From NCBI GenBank assembly GCA_949317995.1, contig OX439038.1:59912813-59976812 (forward strand): a DNA stretch of 64,000 nt, in the 5' to 3' direction. The position numbers and the translations under genes are program-made. Under the pieces are notes generated by a model. It was not told the DNA's origin and searched no databases. It was given only the letters and a program-made list of their open reading frames with translations. Position 1 is the first letter of the stretch. The number at the start of each line of letters is the position of its first letter. Positions 62,106-64,000 of this stretch are shown here, piece after piece. The DNA comes from Acholoe squamosa. Lineage: Eukaryota; Annelida; Polychaeta; Phyllodocida; Polynoidae.

Positions 62106-62115
62106 GAGAGTGAGA
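62050..62115. repeat. (GA)n microsatellite
   Basis: An almost pure GA run with a few interruptions. Confidence 0.95.
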
Positions 62116-62428
62116 GCGGGGCTTGAGCATTGTTGATCAACGTTGTTTCAATGTTGATCCAAAGTCCTGTGCCCACTGGGCAGAAACAGAAACACAGTCA
62201 GAGAGAGGAGATAGCCAGAAAGAGGGAGTATTTGAAAAGCTGAAAATAAACTACTATAAATTATAGCTAACTGATTTATAACTGATTCACAACTGATTCA
62301 CAAATAGAGTCTATACTATGAAAGAACCAGTGTCAATTCCATTAAAACCGCTCACAGAAGCGAAATGGTAGTAACGCTGGTTTCCAGTTTACAAGACAAT
62401 GAGCATCCAGTAAAAAGTGAAAGGTGAC

Positions 62429-63466
62429 CAGGGTGGTTTTTCTCTTTTTAAAAAGAATATACTAAGTCTAATCTTTTAAAAATCGTTTTCAAAACCATTT
62501 CTCTTTCTATTTTCTTTTCAAATTTTCATTCTTTACAAAACCGTGTAAAATGGTCCAAATGAAATTGTTTGAAGAAAGTATTGCTCTTTGTAATCTTTAC
62601 AAAATCTTTTTATTTTCTTTTAGTGAAAAGAAAATATTTTGGTATTTTCTTTTGTCCAAAACCTGTTGCTCAGGGTCAAGTTAGGACCACCTCTTGAGGT
62701 GGGGATAAGGAATTCGAAAACTTACCCATACTTTTTTAAATATATTTTTCTTTAGATTATCAATTTATATGACTTTACAAAGGCTATAATCATAAAAGAA
62801 TTCCCAACAATGAATTTGGTAGTGTTTTGTTTTAGAAAGACTCAAGTCATGTGTAAGATTTTCTTCATTTTTTCTTTATATTTTCGTTCTTTATAAAATC
62901 TTTCCAAAATCTTTTTATGAATATGAAATAGGGTCATGTGACCTTCTCCTATGGATGGGTGGTCTATGGATAATATTTTTGAAATCATTAAGCAAATTTT
63001 ACCTCTATAATCTTTAAAGGTAAAAAAATGAAATTACAAAGAGAAATATATCCTTTCTCATTTGAAAAAGAAAATACAAAGAAAATCATTACATGAATAT
63101 TTAATTTTTGTCACATGATCCCTCAGAGCCAATGATTGAAGGGATCCCCTCCTGACATTATGACCTCATAGGGTGTTTCCCAGGTCTGTTCATCAAATTG
63201 TACGTATCAGCATAGAAACAACGTAGAATTCATTCTCTGAGAATCTAATAAAGATTTTAGTATTCTAAAGAAAATCCAAAGAATGAAACAGATTTTCTTT
63301 CTATATTCTTTACATGTTCATTTTCTTCAAAATATATTGAAATTCACTGAAAAGAATTTAAAGGGAGAAATGGGTTTTCTTTCCAAGTTGAATGTTTTCT
63401 TTATTAGATCTTTTCTCTAAAACGATTATGTAAAGATTTCTTCAAAATAAGAGAAAAACTACCCTG
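62429..63466. mobile_element. ~1 kb AT-rich MITE with CAGGGT ends (hAT-like)
   Basis: The left end CAGGGTGGTTTTTCTCTTTT and the right end, reverse complemented, CAGGGTAGTTTTTCTCTTAT match well. The interior is a dense set of AAAGAAAAT/ATTTTCTTT words in both orientations. CAGGG-type ends are common in hAT elements. A clear 8-base target duplication was not found. Confidence 0.65.
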
Positions 63467-64000
63467 GTCGGTTGACCATGCGGGAACAGAAAATGATAAT
63501 ATTAACTCTTCTTTTACCGAACGCGCATTTTTGCGAGTAAATCGCCGATTTCTGGCCGATTTTTGGTAGACTCCTTCTCCCTCAATTTCCAATAAAATCT
63601 TCAGATTTTCTCAGATCTTGCTGTATGGTATGTGGTTTCCACACATCTCAAACCATTAGTCTCTACTATATATTGCTAAGATTATGGTGAGCTGCTAAAC
63701 ATGGTAGAGAATTAAGAAAGGTTTGGGCCAATGCTAATGAGTATTTATGGCAAGAAATCATAAAAAATATAAACAATTTCATTTTTCTTATGAAAACCTA
63801 TTCTGGGCAGTTTTTCATGTAGAAAAAGATGGTACCAACATTTTTAGTATATTTTGGTGGATTCTGGACAGAAATATTGGTTACCATGGCAACAGTACAT
63901 TAAAAGTAGTGATTTTACATAGATTTGCTTGCCATGGTAGCCAAATAAAACATATACCATGTGACCATGTAACTTAAAAATTCTAAAAGTTATCAAAAAA
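63467..64000. other. Non-coding spacer
   Basis: No gene was recognised up to the end of the window. Confidence 0.4.

Overview
The window reads as animal (metazoan) nuclear DNA dominated by transposable elements. The evidence is introns with GT/AG borders, AT-rich spacer, many microsatellites and minisatellites, and DNA-transposon families typical of marine invertebrates and fishes. Frequent TAGGCCTA-type words give a weak impression of a marine invertebrate deuterostome; the species cannot be fixed from the sequence alone. No conserved host protein-coding gene was recognised with confidence.

Layout. (1) 1-5444: non-coding, with small inverted-repeat elements, an internal duplication, and a roughly 100-base direct repeat at both ends. 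(2) 5445-18218: an old, broken Polinton/Maverick element with terminal inverted repeats, remnants of a chromodomain integrase and of a protein-primed family B DNA polymerase, and several later insertions including a 542-base MITE. (3) About 18226-23195, almost touching the Polinton: a PIF/Harbinger DNA transposon. Its transposase (minus strand, four exons) has lost the catalytic core, its Myb-type partner gene is partial, and two smaller elements are nested in its introns. (4) 23196-34616: mostly unannotated DNA with a perfect-looking hairpin element, short repeats, and weak promoter-like or tRNA-like spots. (5) About 34617-39997: a 5.4 kb block with inverted repeats at its ends, packed with a pyrimidine tract, two large minisatellites, a 58-60 base repeat and a TTAA-flanked MITE. 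(6) 41251-60160: an 18.9 kb EnSpm/CACTA-like DNA transposon with CACTG/CACAG termini, a candidate TA target duplication and many TTGACATG-type subterminal motifs at both ends. It carries two genes on the plus strand. (7) 60161-64000: spacer with an ETS/YY1-type promoter-like region and a 1 kb AT-rich inverted-repeat element.

The main discovery is region 6. Gene 1 is a zinc-finger DDE-type transposase (51360-53786), open except for one in-frame TAG at codon 612, just upstream of the last conserved acidic block. Gene 2 (53949-59647) splices cleanly across six exons with matching phases to give an intact 512-residue protein. That protein resembles the expanded SAMD3-like family of fishes and invertebrates, which is usually annotated as host genes. 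Finding it inside the termini of a large CACTA-like transposon, directly behind the transposase, suggests it is an accessory protein of the transposon. A TATA box followed by a splice donor near 44.7 kb and an acceptor at 51254 suggest a long 5' leader intron for the transposase gene.
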